Below are positions 36,439-44,920 of a DNA stretch of 64,000 nt, piece after piece. The stretch comes from Gammaproteobacteria bacterium. GTDB taxonomy: Bacteria; Pseudomonadota; Gammaproteobacteria; SZUA-140. The translations under genes were made by a program, and so were the position numbers. Position 1 is the first letter of the stretch, and each line of letters begins with the position of its first letter. Below the pieces are notes generated by a model. The model was not told where the DNA came from, searched no databases, and was given only the letters and a program-made list of their open reading frames with translations. The stretch is taken from contig JADJWH010000004.1 of assembly GCA_016716465.1 (NCBI GenBank), positions 248,001 through 312,000 on the forward strand. The letters run 5' to 3'.

Positions 36439-36750
36439 ATGTCGATGCGACTCAGGATCACCGCCGCGTTCCTCGCCCTGGGGCTCGCGGCCTGCGCCGG
36501 CGAGCCGATCCGCTTCCATCACGACTTCAAGACCCTGGGCTCGCCCGAGTTCCTGCAGGACCGCAGCGATTGCAAGCTGTACGCCAATGCCACAGCGCCC
36601 GTCACGGGGCTGACCGAACGCGGCCCGCAGCGGGATCAGGATGAATGGCTCCGCGCCTATTATCAGTGCATGGAGGGAAAGGGCTGGTATCCCATCGACG
36701 CCGAAGGCAATCGTGTCGATTATCGCTGCAACTATTTCGATTGTTTCTGA
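36439..36750 (+). CDS. Small lipoprotein of unknown function
   Basis: The 103-residue product has a lipoprotein signal (AFLALGLAACAGE, Cys after LAA). The mature part contains DRSDCKLYANA, WLRAYYQCMEGKGW and a Cys-rich end YRCNYFDCF. Such short lipoproteins with a Gln-Cys-Met-x-x-Lys-Gly-Trp motif recur in proteobacteria without assigned function. It follows srkA by 38 bp. Confidence 0.8.
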   Translation: MSMRLRITAAFLALGLAACAGEPIRFHHDFKTLGSPEFLQDRSDCKLYANATAPVTGLTERGPQRDQDEWLRAYYQCMEGKGWYPIDAEGNRVDYRCNYFDCF

Positions 36751-36781
36751 AGCGGACTCTTCCGGGCCTGCCTCCCGACCT

Positions 36782-37207
36782 CTAATCCGGATCGGGACCG
36801 GCATCCTCGAAACGCGGCAGTTCGTCGCCGGTCTCGAACCAGGGAATCCGGCTCCCGCGCCAGATGTGGTACTCCGGGGCGATCGCCGCCGGGTCGTCCA
36901 GGCTGGCGAGCGTCACGTCCACGGTACGCGCCAGGGGAACACGACGAAACACGAGTTGCGTACCACACCGCGCGCAGAACTCGCGCTGTGCGTTTTCTGA
37001 TGAGCGGTATATCGCCGGCACGCCCCGCGTATAGTTGAAGGACTGTGCTGGCACGGTCGCCCAGGCCAGCACGGGTGCGCCCGCGGAACGCTGGCAGATC
37101 CGGCAGTGGCAATAGCCGGCGTCGATGCCAGGCCCGTCGATCCGGTAGCGCACGGCACCGCAGAGACAGCCGCCCTCCAGCATGCCGGTCATATTATCGA
37201 AGGACAT
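36782..37207 (-). CDS. GFA family (CENP-V/glutathione-dependent formaldehyde-activating-like) protein
   Basis: From the chosen ATG the product is about 141 residues. The zinc ligands typical of the fold are visible: GGCLCGAVRY near the start, YCHCRICQR, and FCARCGTQL in the middle. The family is named for a proposed glutathione-formaldehyde activity that is not general. Most members are uncharacterised zinc proteins. Confidence 0.88.
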   Translation of the reverse strand: MSFDNMTGMLEGGCLCGAVRYRIDGPGIDAGYCHCRICQRSAGAPVLAWATVPAQSFNYTRGVPAIYRSSENAQREFCARCGTQLVFRRVPLARTVDVTLASLDDPAAIAPEYHIWRGSRIPWFETGDELPRFEDAGPDPD

Positions 37208-37395
37208 TCGCAGCCCTGTTTCCATCGGGCTTCCAAGGCCCACCGCCGGACATCAACACACGCTAAACCCTCGGCGCGAATGATGCAACGGTCACGTCGT
37301 CACCGTCCCGTTCGGCTTCCGCTCCCGTTTAATTGGCGATACACTGCGCCTGTAATTCGGGTTCGTTAACAACCCACGGCCGAAAACATAACAGC

Positions 37396-37402
37396 AAAGG
37401 AG
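37396..37402 (+). promoter_or_regulatory. Ribosome binding site of mscL
   Basis: AAAGGAG lies 8 nt before the ATG at 37411, supporting that start over a 26-codon longer in-frame reading with an N-terminus foreign to MscL. Confidence 0.7.
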
Positions 37403-37410
37403 CCCTCACC

Positions 37411-37893
37411 ATGCTCAAGGAGTTCAAGGAATTTGCCGTGCGCGGCAATGTCGTCGATATGGCGGTGGGTATCATCATCGGTGGCGCCTTCGGCACCATC
37501 GTCAAGAGCCTGGTCGATGACGTGATCATGCCACCTGTCGGCCTGCTGATCGGCGGCGTGGACTTCTCCAGCCTGTTCCTGACCCTCAAGGAAGGCGCTT
37601 CGGTCGCGGGGCCGTACGCCACTCCCGCCGCCGCCAAGGCCGCAGGTGCCGTGACCATGAACGTTGGCCTGTTCATCAACTCCGTGATCAGCTTCCTGAT
37701 CGTGGCCTTCGCCGTGTTCCTGCTGATTCGGGGCATCAACCGCCTGCGTCGGGAAAAGGAGGCGCCTCCGGCCGCCGCGCCGACTACCAAGGACTGCCCG
37801 CGCTGCTTCAGCGCCATCCCGATCAAGGCGACGCGCTGCCCGTTCTGCACTTCTGATATAGGCTCCGGCTCCTGGAGCGGCAGCACCGGTTAA
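37411..37893 (+). CDS. mscL: Large-conductance mechanosensitive channel MscL with zinc-ribbon tail
   Basis: MscL opens under extreme membrane tension to release solutes in hypoosmotic shock. MLKEFKEFAVRGNVVDMAVG and IIIGGAFGTIVKSLVDDVIMP cover the amphipathic helix and TM1, and TM2 is FINSVISFLIVAFAVFLLIR. The product is 160 residues against 136 in E. coli. The extra C-terminus has two Cys pairs (CPRCFSAIP and CPFCTSDIG) that look like a zinc ribbon replacing the usual helical bundle end. Confidence 0.95.
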   Translation: MLKEFKEFAVRGNVVDMAVGIIIGGAFGTIVKSLVDDVIMPPVGLLIGGVDFSSLFLTLKEGASVAGPYATPAAAKAAGAVTMNVGLFINSVISFLIVAFAVFLLIRGINRLRREKEAPPAAAPTTKDCPRCFSAIPIKATRCPFCTSDIGSGSWSGSTG

Positions 37894-37954
37894 GGCCACG
37901 GGTCGATGCGGCCCGTGCGCTCCCGGGCGGGCATCCGGGAACCCCAACCAGGGA

Positions 37955-38782
37955 TCACTCGGCTGATGGCAGGTAACGCGACCAGTCGTAGGCGGGATTG
38001 CCCGATACGAAAAAATCCGGATTCAGCAGCGACTCCTTGGTGTTATAGCGCAGCGGCCGCATGACGGTATCGGTAACGCTGCCGCCGGCCTCTTCGACGA
38101 TGCAGTGCGCGGCCGCCGTATCCCATTCCGAGGTCGGCCCCAGACGCGGGTAGACATCGGCCCGCCCCTCCGCGACCAGGCACGACTTCAGCGAACTGCC
38201 CATGCTGATGAGTTCATGACTGCCGATGTTCTCCAGGAAAGCGGTCAGCGAGCCGCCGGCATGCGAGCGGCTGCCCGCGACGATGATATGGGATGTGTCG
38301 AGCGGTCGTACGCGGATCGCAATCGGGCTGCTGCCCGGCTCGACCCGGAAGGCGCCGCCGCCGCGGCTCGCGTAATAGCACAGCCCGGTCACCGGCACCA
38401 GGATCACGCCCAGCACCGGGACATGATCCTCGATGAGCGCGATATTGACGGTGAATTCGCCATTGCGCTTGACGAACTCGCGCGTCCCGTCGAGCGGGTC
38501 GACCAGCCAGTAACGGCGCCACGTCGCGCGCTCCGCGAAAGGCAGCGCGGCCGACTCCTCGGACAGGATGGGCAACGCCGGCGCAAGCGCGGACAGGCCC
38601 TCGATGATGGCATGATGCGCGGCCAGGTCCGCTTCGGTGAGCGGGGACTTGTCCTCCTTGTGCTCGACACTGAATTCGCGATTGTAGATCTCGACGATCT
38701 TCGCGCCCGCGGTCCGCGCGATCTCCATCACCGGACCGATCAGCTTGTGCAGTTCTGCCGCCGTCATCTTGTTCGTAGTCAT
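37955..38782 (-). CDS. cysQ: 3'(2'),5'-bisphosphate nucleotidase CysQ
   Basis: CysQ hydrolyses 3'-phosphoadenosine 5'-phosphate left over from sulfate assimilation. The protein (275 residues from ATG 38782) has the inositol-monophosphatase-fold metal motifs LSEES, VDPLDGTREF and the late SEWDTAAAHCIVEEAGG. A TTG at 38791 overlapping the nudE stop would add three residues, but the AAAGG ribosome site is better spaced for the ATG. It is coupled with nudE. Confidence 0.94.
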   Translation of the reverse strand: MTTNKMTAAELHKLIGPVMEIARTAGAKIVEIYNREFSVEHKEDKSPLTEADLAAHHAIIEGLSALAPALPILSEESAALPFAERATWRRYWLVDPLDGTREFVKRNGEFTVNIALIEDHVPVLGVILVPVTGLCYYASRGGGAFRVEPGSSPIAIRVRPLDTSHIIVAGSRSHAGGSLTAFLENIGSHELISMGSSLKSCLVAEGRADVYPRLGPTSEWDTAAAHCIVEEAGGSVTDTVMRPLRYNTKESLLNPDFFVSGNPAYDWSRYLPSAE

Positions 38783-38787
38783 CGTTC

Positions 38788-39342
38788 TCAACCTTTTGCT
38801 TCCTCAATTAATAGTTCCCGCGCCATGAACAGGGCCGCGATGCTGCGCGCCTCGGTGCAGTCCTCGCGGCCGAGCAGCTCATTGAGCCGGCTGAGTCGCC
38901 ACGGCACCACCTCGATCTCCTCCGGTTCGTCGCCCTGGATGCGCTGCTCATAGAGATCCTGTGCCAGCACCAGGTGGGTGACGTGACCGATATACCCCGG
39001 TGCGATCGTCACCGAGGAGATATGCCGCAGGTGATACGCCCCACGCCCGACCTCCTCCATCAGCTCGCGGTTGGCCGCCGCGAGCAGGTCTTCGCCGGGC
39101 TCGATACGACCCTTGGGCAGCGCGAGTTCGTAACGGTGCATGCCGGCGGCGTATTCCCGGATCAGCAGCACGGTATCCTTATCGACCATCGGGATCACGA
39201 GTACAGCCCCGTCCGATCCGCTCTGCAGACGCTCGTAGCTGACGCATACCCCGTTGGAAAACCTCAGCTCGAGCTGCTCGATGCGGAATATCCGCGTGGC
39301 GGCGACGGTCGCGCTGCTTATGATACTGGGCTTCTCGCGCAT
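38788..39342 (-). CDS. nudE: ADP compounds hydrolase NudE (NUDIX)
   Basis: NudE hydrolyses ADP-ribose, NADH and diadenosine compounds. With the start at 39342 (MREKPSIISS) the product is 184 residues, close to the E. coli protein. The NUDIX box is complete (GRIEPGEDLLAAANRELMEE). An in-frame extension to 39393 overlaps the divergent nucleotidase promoter and is rejected. It is followed by cysQ and divergent from the nucleotidase gene, as in other gammaproteobacteria. Confidence 0.93.
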   Translation of the reverse strand: MREKPSIISSATVAATRIFRIEQLELRFSNGVCVSYERLQSGSDGAVLVIPMVDKDTVLLIREYAAGMHRYELALPKGRIEPGEDLLAAANRELMEEVGRGAYHLRHISSVTIAPGYIGHVTHLVLAQDLYEQRIQGDEPEEIEVVPWRLSRLNELLGREDCTEARSIAALFMARELLIEEAKG

Positions 39343-39405
39343 GGTAGACTGCCGATTATACCGCCCGCGGCCCGAAACCCCACGCCAAAACATCCCTGCT
39401 CAGCC

Positions 39406-40092
39406 ATGACCGGAAAACCGATGATCGACTGGGGAAATATCCGCACCGTGCTGCTCGACATGGACGGCACGCTGCTCGACCTCTATTTCGACAATCATTT
39501 CTGGCAGGAACACCTGCCGCGGCGTTACGCCGAGAAGCACGGACTCGGCCTGGATGAGGCGAGAACACAGCTCTATGCGCGCTTCGAGTCCGTGCAGGGC
39601 ACCATCGACTGGTACTGCGTGGACTACTGGAGCCGTGAACTCGACATGGACATCACGCTGCTGAAGCTCGAGGTGGCGCACCTGATCGCGATCCATCCCC
39701 ATGTGACGGATTTTCTCGACGCGGTCCGGGCGAGCGGCCGGCGCGCGGCGCTGGTCACCAATGCCCATCACAAGAGCCTCGAACTGAAGATGCGGCGCAC
39801 CCGTCTCGGCACCCGTCTGGATGCGATAATCAGCGCGCATACCCTCGGCATACCCAAGGAAAACCCCGTGTTCTGGCGCCATCTGCAGCGCATCGAGCCC
39901 TTCGATCCGGCGCGCACCCTGCTGATTGACGACAATCTCGCGGTGCTGTCCTCGGCGCGCGCGCACGGCATCGCCCACCTGCTCGCCGTGCGCAGCCCGG
40001 ATTCACGCGCCGGGCCGAAACCCACGGGAGATTTCCCCGCCCTGCGCGGCTTCCGCGACATCCTGCCGCCGCGGGACGGGGCGGCGCGGTGA
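39406..40092 (+). CDS. yrfG: HAD-family GMP/IMP nucleotidase (YrfG-like)
   Basis: The chosen start MTGKPMIDWG gives 228 residues (222 in E. coli YrfG). It has HAD motif I LLDMDGTLLD (Asp18, Asp20), motif II LVTNAH, and motif IV LLIDDNLAVL. YrfG dephosphorylates GMP and IMP. The long in-frame extension upstream runs antisense through nudE and is rejected. Confidence 0.9.
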   Translation: MTGKPMIDWGNIRTVLLDMDGTLLDLYFDNHFWQEHLPRRYAEKHGLGLDEARTQLYARFESVQGTIDWYCVDYWSRELDMDITLLKLEVAHLIAIHPHVTDFLDAVRASGRRAALVTNAHHKSLELKMRRTRLGTRLDAIISAHTLGIPKENPVFWRHLQRIEPFDPARTLLIDDNLAVLSSARAHGIAHLLAVRSPDSRAGPKPTGDFPALRGFRDILPPRDGAAR

Positions 40093-40123
40093 AGCCGCGG
40101 CCCGAGACCGCGCCGTCGGGGCA

Positions 40124-40537
40124 TCAGCTCCGCTTGGTGCTGTCCCAGTTCTTGAAGCGTTTGCGGCAATATTTCAGCAGCGCGGTATAACCGTCGAAGA
40201 ACAGCTCGAAACCCTCCTCGGCGGAGGAATCGAACTCGCAGTAATCATTGGAATATTCGCGGCAGACCTGCGGGCGCGTCTCGTAAATGCCGCAGCGGCC
40301 GTCCGGCTGCAATTGCAGGCATTTGTTGTTGACCAGCAGATACCAGCCGTCCTCGTCCTTGTAGACCTGGACGTTCTGGTGCGAGATCTGCCACAGCAGG
40401 TGATCGAAATCATGCTTGGAACGCGGGGTGGGTATCTGCTGGGTGAGATAGGTGCAGCACTTGGAATTGGTGCAGAAGCCGCACTTGTTCTCGGGCGTGA
40501 TCTTGTGTGCCGGAACGATCGGGATAATCTTGGTCAT
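40124..40537 (-). CDS. YkgJ-family cysteine-cluster protein
   Basis: The 137-residue product (start MTKIIPIVPA) carries CGFCTNSKCCTYL near the N-terminus, CGIYETRPQVCREY in the middle and a later Cys, the zinc- or iron-chelating pattern of the YkgJ/UPF0153 family. The biochemical function is not established. An 18-codon upstream extension lacks family similarity. It is convergent with the nucleotidase gene. Confidence 0.85.
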   Translation of the reverse strand: MTKIIPIVPAHKITPENKCGFCTNSKCCTYLTQQIPTPRSKHDFDHLLWQISHQNVQVYKDEDGWYLLVNNKCLQLQPDGRCGIYETRPQVCREYSNDYCEFDSSAEEGFELFFDGYTALLKYCRKRFKNWDSTKRS

Positions 40538-40738
40538 GAGGGCCAGTCCGGGCGGCGGCCCGCAAGACCGCATCGCGGCGCCGCGCATAGTGTATGCGTT
40601 TCAAAGGCCAATAGTGTAACAGTATTCCATGGAGAAGTAGGCATGCGGTAAACGCGCGGGCAGAAAACATCGTCATGAACCGGCCACCCCTGAACAGGCG
40701 GCACGGTACCGGCGGTACGAGACAAGGTATGGAAAGGA

Positions 40739-40767
40739 ATAGGGACGGATTTGAAATCCGTCCCTAT
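40739..40767. repeat. Palindromic repeat R4 (GACGGATTT variant)
   Basis: A perfect palindrome of 14 bp per arm around a central G (left arm ATAGGGACGGATTT). It ends 4 bp before the stop of the outer-membrane protein gene and fills part of the 234-bp gap between two minus-strand genes. The rest of this gap shows no gene. Confidence 0.9.
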
Positions 40768-40771
40768 GCGT

Positions 40772-41512
40772 TTAGAAACCCAGGTTAAGCCGCAGGGTGT
40801 AGCTGTTGACCGCCGCGGTGAAATCCGCCTGCGCGGTCAGATTCATGAAGGGCAGGAAACCGATGCGCATGCCGAGGTAACCGCGCGTCTCCGAGCTGTC
40901 GCGCGTAGCGAGCGAAAGCCCCGCATGCTCGGTACCCTCATACCACACTTGCCCGATGCCGCCATAGGGGGTGAACATGGCGAAGCCCTTGCTGATGCCG
41001 AGGTCGACGCCGTAGGTGGAAAGGTCCAGGTCGTCCACCCCGCTGAGGTTGCTGAAATGGCCCAGCACGGACACGGCCGGCACCGCCGTGGTGCCATCGA
41101 CCAGGGACTTGCGCAGTTCGCCGCCGACGATGCTGACATTGCTGTCCGGGATGCTGGTATAACTCGCGCCGATGTCGATACCCAGCGGCAGGCCCTTGCG
41201 CAGCATCAGGCGCGGCACCGGCAACATCGACGGGGCGTCGGCATCGCTCAGCGCCTCGTTCCACACCGAGTCGTCGATCTTGGCCATCGTGAGCGAGGCG
41301 CCCAGCTCGAAACCGGTCACGCCGAGGGTCTCGGCGGGTGAAAACGGCGCGTAGGCCGTCACCATGCCGAGTTCGTCCACCAGCGTGTTGAAGCTGCTTT
41401 GCGACATGGAAGGACTGAGTGAGATGTCGTTACCGGCGGCAACGGCCGCGCCGGCGCCGGACAGCATCGCCGCGGCAAGCAGCGGCGCGGTACGGGATAG
41501 CGAATTGGGCAT
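40772..41512 (-). CDS. Outer-membrane beta-barrel protein of unknown function
   Basis: The 246-residue product has a signal peptide (LLAAAMLSGAGAAVAAG), alternating-residue beta segments and a terminal Phe (LRLNLGF), the signature recognised by the BAM machinery. I do not recognise a specific family. A purine-rich AGGAGGAG precedes the ATG. The next gene, prmA, is divergent. Confidence 0.72.
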   Translation of the reverse strand: MPNSLSRTAPLLAAAMLSGAGAAVAAGNDISLSPSMSQSSFNTLVDELGMVTAYAPFSPAETLGVTGFELGASLTMAKIDDSVWNEALSDADAPSMLPVPRLMLRKGLPLGIDIGASYTSIPDSNVSIVGGELRKSLVDGTTAVPAVSVLGHFSNLSGVDDLDLSTYGVDLGISKGFAMFTPYGGIGQVWYEGTEHAGLSLATRDSSETRGYLGMRIGFLPFMNLTAQADFTAAVNSYTLRLNLGF

Positions 41513-41763
41513 GGCTCCATCTCCTCCTGCGGATGCGCTCCCCAGCATAGCCGGATCCGCGCCGCGCATTGCGTGAGGCCGGTCGCGCTTTCCGCTTTTA
41601 CCTTTATAATTGGCTTCGATTCGTGCCTACCTTAGCCTGAGCACGCGGGCGAAGCAAGCGACAGCGATTTTGCGCCGTACGGCACGGCATTACGATCTGA
41701 CACGAACGAGAGGCCGCGCGGGTTCCGCCCGACGCCGTGCCCGGCCACGAACCGCCAACGAAT

Positions 41764-42657
41764 ATGACCGCCAGCGACTGGATCCAGATCGAACTGACCG
41801 CGACGGCCGCAAACGCGGAATCCCTCGCCGATCATCTGAGCGACGCCGGGGCGCTGGCGGTATCGTTTGAAGACGAGGCCGACGACCCGGTCTTCGAACC
41901 CGCCCCCGGCGCCACGACCTTGTGGCCCCGGACCGTGGTCGTCGGCCTGTTCGCCCCGGACACCGATGTCCCTGCCCTACTGACCGGACTGCAGCGAACG
42001 CTCGACCTGCCGGAACCGCCTCCCTGCCGCGTAAAGCGCCTGCAGGAACGCGACTGGGTGCGGGTATGGATGGAACGCTTCCGCCCGATGCGCTTCGGCG
42101 AACGCCTGTGGATCTGCCCGAGCGGACAGACGACGGCGGAAGCCGGACCGGGAGCGGTGATCGTCACCCTGGATCCTGGCCTCGCCTTTGGGACCGGCAC
42201 CCATGAAACCACCGCGCTCTGCCTGGAATGGCTGGACCGGCACGTCAGGCCGGGCTGGGAGATGATCGATTACGGTTGCGGCTCCGGCATCCTCGCGGTG
42301 GCGGCGGCGAAACTCGGGGCTGGCCATGTCCAGGCCGTCGACCTCGATCCGCAGGCGCTGTACGCGACGACGGAGAACGCGCGCAAAAACCAGGTTGCCG
42401 GGATCATCGATGCGGGAGATCCCGCCGCCCTGTCCGACACCCCGGTCGACTGCCTCGTGGCGAATATCCTGGCCGGACCACTGATCACGCTGGCCCCGCG
42501 CTTCGCCGGCCTGCTGCGCACGGGGGGCCATCTCGTGCTGTCCGGCATCCTGCACGAACAGGCCGCCGAGGTCGCCGCCGCCTGCGCGGAGGACTTCCTC
42601 GTCGAAAGCCCGGCGCGACGCGGCGACTGGGTGCGCCTGGCGGCGCGCCGGCGCTGA
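41764..42657 (+). CDS. prmA: Ribosomal protein L11 methyltransferase PrmA
   Basis: PrmA trimethylates ribosomal protein L11. From ATG 41764 (MTASDWIQIEL) it is 297 residues (293 in E. coli). Motifs are LDPGLAFGTGTHETT (137-150), the SAM site IDYGCGSGILAVAAAKLG (168-185) and VANILAGPL. It heads the prmA-zinc-ribbon-dusB-fis-purH run; the biotin carboxylase genes often found upstream are absent here. Confidence 0.96.
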   Translation: MTASDWIQIELTATAANAESLADHLSDAGALAVSFEDEADDPVFEPAPGATTLWPRTVVVGLFAPDTDVPALLTGLQRTLDLPEPPPCRVKRLQERDWVRVWMERFRPMRFGERLWICPSGQTTAEAGPGAVIVTLDPGLAFGTGTHETTALCLEWLDRHVRPGWEMIDYGCGSGILAVAAAKLGAGHVQAVDLDPQALYATTENARKNQVAGIIDAGDPAALSDTPVDCLVANILAGPLITLAPRFAGLLRTGGHLVLSGILHEQAAEVAAACAEDFLVESPARRGDWVRLAARRR

Positions 42658-42753
42658 TTCCCCGATGGCTCAGCGGCGCGGACCCGACTTCGGCTTTCGC
42701 CACGCCTTACCTTATAATCCCGGTTCAGTTCGAAACCAAGCGAAAGCCTGCCG

Positions 42754-43533
42754 ATGCTCGCAACCTGTCCCCATTGCCACAACGCGGTCGATGTCGGCGA
42801 CGGCAGCGCCGTCATGCTGTGCGAATACTGTGGCCGCGAATTTCATCCCGCGGCGACGCCGGTGATCGCCGCCGCGCCCGAGCCGGCACCCGCCGAGCCC
42901 GCGCCACCCGCACCCGCTGCGCCCGCACCCTCTCCATCCACGCGCGCGCCATCCGAGCCCACGCCCCGGCCCGGGTACCGCCTGCAGATCAGCCCGGAAG
43001 AGCGGGCCGCGCTCGGCCCCCGGCACCCCGCAGGGATGATCGCGACACCTGTCGGTCATCATCCGCTGGCGACCCTGTCATGGACGCTGGGCATCCTCGT
43101 GCTGCTCGCCGCGCTCCTCGTCCAGTACGCCTACTTCATGCGCGAGGATCTCGCCCGTCATGACACCCTCCGGCCCTGGCTGGAAACGCTGTGCGGTTAC
43201 GCGCGCTGCCAGATCCCGCTGCTGCGCGACCCGGCGCGGGTGCGCATCGTGGCGCGCGACATTCGCCGCCATCCGGAGGCCGCAGGCGCGCTGCGGGTGA
43301 TGCTGACGCTGGAAAACCAGGCGCAAGAGTTGCAGGCATACCCTGTCATACAGCTCAGTTTCTATGATTTCCGCGACCGTCTCCTCGCCCGGCGCCGCTT
43401 CACCCCGCGGGAGTACCTGTCCCTGACCGTGGATCCCGCCCTGGGCATGCCGGCGCAACAGCCGGTACAAACGATGCTCGACATCGTGGATCCCGGCCCG
43501 GACGCGGTGAATTTCGAATTCCAGCTGCGCTAA
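42754..43533 (+). CDS. Zinc-ribbon and DUF3426 domain membrane protein
   Basis: The 259-residue protein starts with an MJ0042-type zinc ribbon (ATCPHCHNAV...CEYCGREF). A Pro/Ala-rich linker (about 35-75) follows, then one membrane helix (about 109-128) and a C-terminal DUF3426 segment ending in VNFEFQLR. The gene is typically found between prmA and dusB. Its function is unknown; it resembles a membrane-anchored extracytoplasmic domain. Confidence 0.85.
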   Translation: MLATCPHCHNAVDVGDGSAVMLCEYCGREFHPAATPVIAAAPEPAPAEPAPPAPAAPAPSPSTRAPSEPTPRPGYRLQISPEERAALGPRHPAGMIATPVGHHPLATLSWTLGILVLLAALLVQYAYFMREDLARHDTLRPWLETLCGYARCQIPLLRDPARVRIVARDIRRHPEAAGALRVMLTLENQAQELQAYPVIQLSFYDFRDRLLARRRFTPREYLSLTVDPALGMPAQQPVQTMLDIVDPGPDAVNFEFQLR

Positions 43534-43576
43534 ACAATTTTTTCACGCGCGTCTTTATCCCCGCCCGGCGAGCAAG

Positions 43577-43582
43577 TATCAT
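43577..43582 (+). promoter_or_regulatory. Possible -10 element of dusB-fis-purH
   Basis: TATCAT lies 74 bp upstream of dusB in a 122-bp gap after the DUF3426 gene, with a weak -35 (TTTATC, 43554-43559) at 17 bp. Growth-rate control of fis would act here. Confidence 0.35.
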
Positions 43583-43655
43583 AGTCGGTCTTGTTTTCAC
43601 CGGCTGCCGGGCGCGTACCGCGGTTCCGCGGTTTTCCAATAAGTATTAATTAGTT

Positions 43656-44642
43656 ATGCAAATCGGTCCCTACAGGCTGAGCAATAAGCTGATCCTCGCG
43701 CCCATGGCCGGGGTAACCGACCGGCCCTTCCGCCAGTTGTGCAAGCGTCTGGGCGCGGGCATGGCAGTCTCCGAGATGGTGTCGTGCAACTCGCTCCTGT
43801 GGGGCAGCGCCAAGACACTCCGCCGCGCCAATCACGCCGGCGAGGCCGAGCCGCGCTCGGTGCAGATCGCCGGCGCCGATCCGCGCATGATGGCGGAGGC
43901 CGCGCGCCACAACGTCGACAACGGCGCCCAGATCATCGATATCAACATGGGTTGTCCGGCCAAGAAGGTGTGCAACGTCATGGCCGGCTCGGCGCTGCTG
44001 CGCGATGAAGAACTGGTGGGCCGCATCCTGGACGCCGTGATCGGCGCGGTGGACGTTCCGGTCACCCTCAAGATCCGTACCGGCTGGGACCGCCAGCACC
44101 GCAACGGCATCGCCGTCGCGCGCATCGCCGAGGCCGCCGGCATCCGTGCGCTGGCCGTGCACGGCCGCACCCGCGCCTGCGGCTACAGCGGCGAGGCCGA
44201 GTACGACACCATCGCCGCGATCAAGGCCGCGATCAATATACCGGTCATCGCCAACGGCGACATCCGCACCCCGGAGCAGGCGCGTCATGTGCTGGAGTAC
44301 ACGCGCGCCGACGCCGTCATGATCGGGCGCGCGGCACAGGGCCGGCCCTGGATCTTCCGCGCCATCGACCACTACCTGCGCACCGGCGAACACCTGCCGG
44401 AACCGCCGGTCGCGTGGATCCGCGACGTAATGCTCGATCACCTGGAACAGCTCTACGCCTTCTACGGCGAACACGTGGGCACGCGCATCGCGCGCAAACA
44501 CATCGGCTGGTACAGCAAGGGCCAGGTCGGCGGCGCGGTGTTCCGCCAGAGCGTCAACCGGGAAGAGTCCGCCGCCGAGCAGCTCGCGCTCGCGCGTGAA
44601 TTCTTCGACGGCCTCGCGGCCACCGCCGGACTCGCCGCATGA
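43656..44642 (+). CDS. dusB: tRNA-dihydrouridine synthase B
   Basis: DusB reduces specific uridines in the tRNA D loop using FMN. The 328-residue protein has LAPMAGVTDRPFR at the N-terminus, the catalytic Cys100 in NMGCPAKKV, and VIANGDI and VMIGRAAQGRPW near the FMN phosphate. It overlaps fis by 4 bp (ATGA), the standard dusB-fis pairing. Confidence 0.97.
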   Translation: MQIGPYRLSNKLILAPMAGVTDRPFRQLCKRLGAGMAVSEMVSCNSLLWGSAKTLRRANHAGEAEPRSVQIAGADPRMMAEAARHNVDNGAQIIDINMGCPAKKVCNVMAGSALLRDEELVGRILDAVIGAVDVPVTLKIRTGWDRQHRNGIAVARIAEAAGIRALAVHGRTRACGYSGEAEYDTIAAIKAAINIPVIANGDIRTPEQARHVLEYTRADAVMIGRAAQGRPWIFRAIDHYLRTGEHLPEPPVAWIRDVMLDHLEQLYAFYGEHVGTRIARKHIGWYSKGQVGGAVFRQSVNREESAAEQLALAREFFDGLAATAGLAA

Positions 44643-44920
44643 GCGCGGCACCCCAGCGGGTGGGCCTCGGCGGCAGCGACGAGCGGCGCAAACAGCCGCT
44701 CGCCAGCGCGGTGGATACCGCCTTGACGCGTTACCTGAAGGATCTCGACGGGCATCTGCCGACGGACCTGTACGAGATGGTGCTGTGCGAGGTGGAGCAG
44801 CCGCTGTTGCGCACCGTCATGCAGTTCACGCGCGGCAACCAGAGCCTCGCCGCGCAGATCCTCGGCATCAATCGCAGCACGCTGCGCAAGAAACTCGCAA
44901 AATACGGGCTCGGCCGATGA
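44639..44920 (+). CDS. fis: Nucleoid protein Fis
   Basis: Fis bends DNA and regulates stable RNA genes in fast growth. The 93-residue protein has the conserved core LYEMVLCEVEQPLLRTVMQF and a C-terminal HTH (QSLAAQILGINRSTLRKKL). The length is close to 98 in E. coli. The last codons overlap the purH ATG, so fis is translationally coupled on both sides. Confidence 0.96.
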   Translation: MSAAPQRVGLGGSDERRKQPLASAVDTALTRYLKDLDGHLPTDLYEMVLCEVEQPLLRTVMQFTRGNQSLAAQILGINRSTLRKKLAKYGLGR

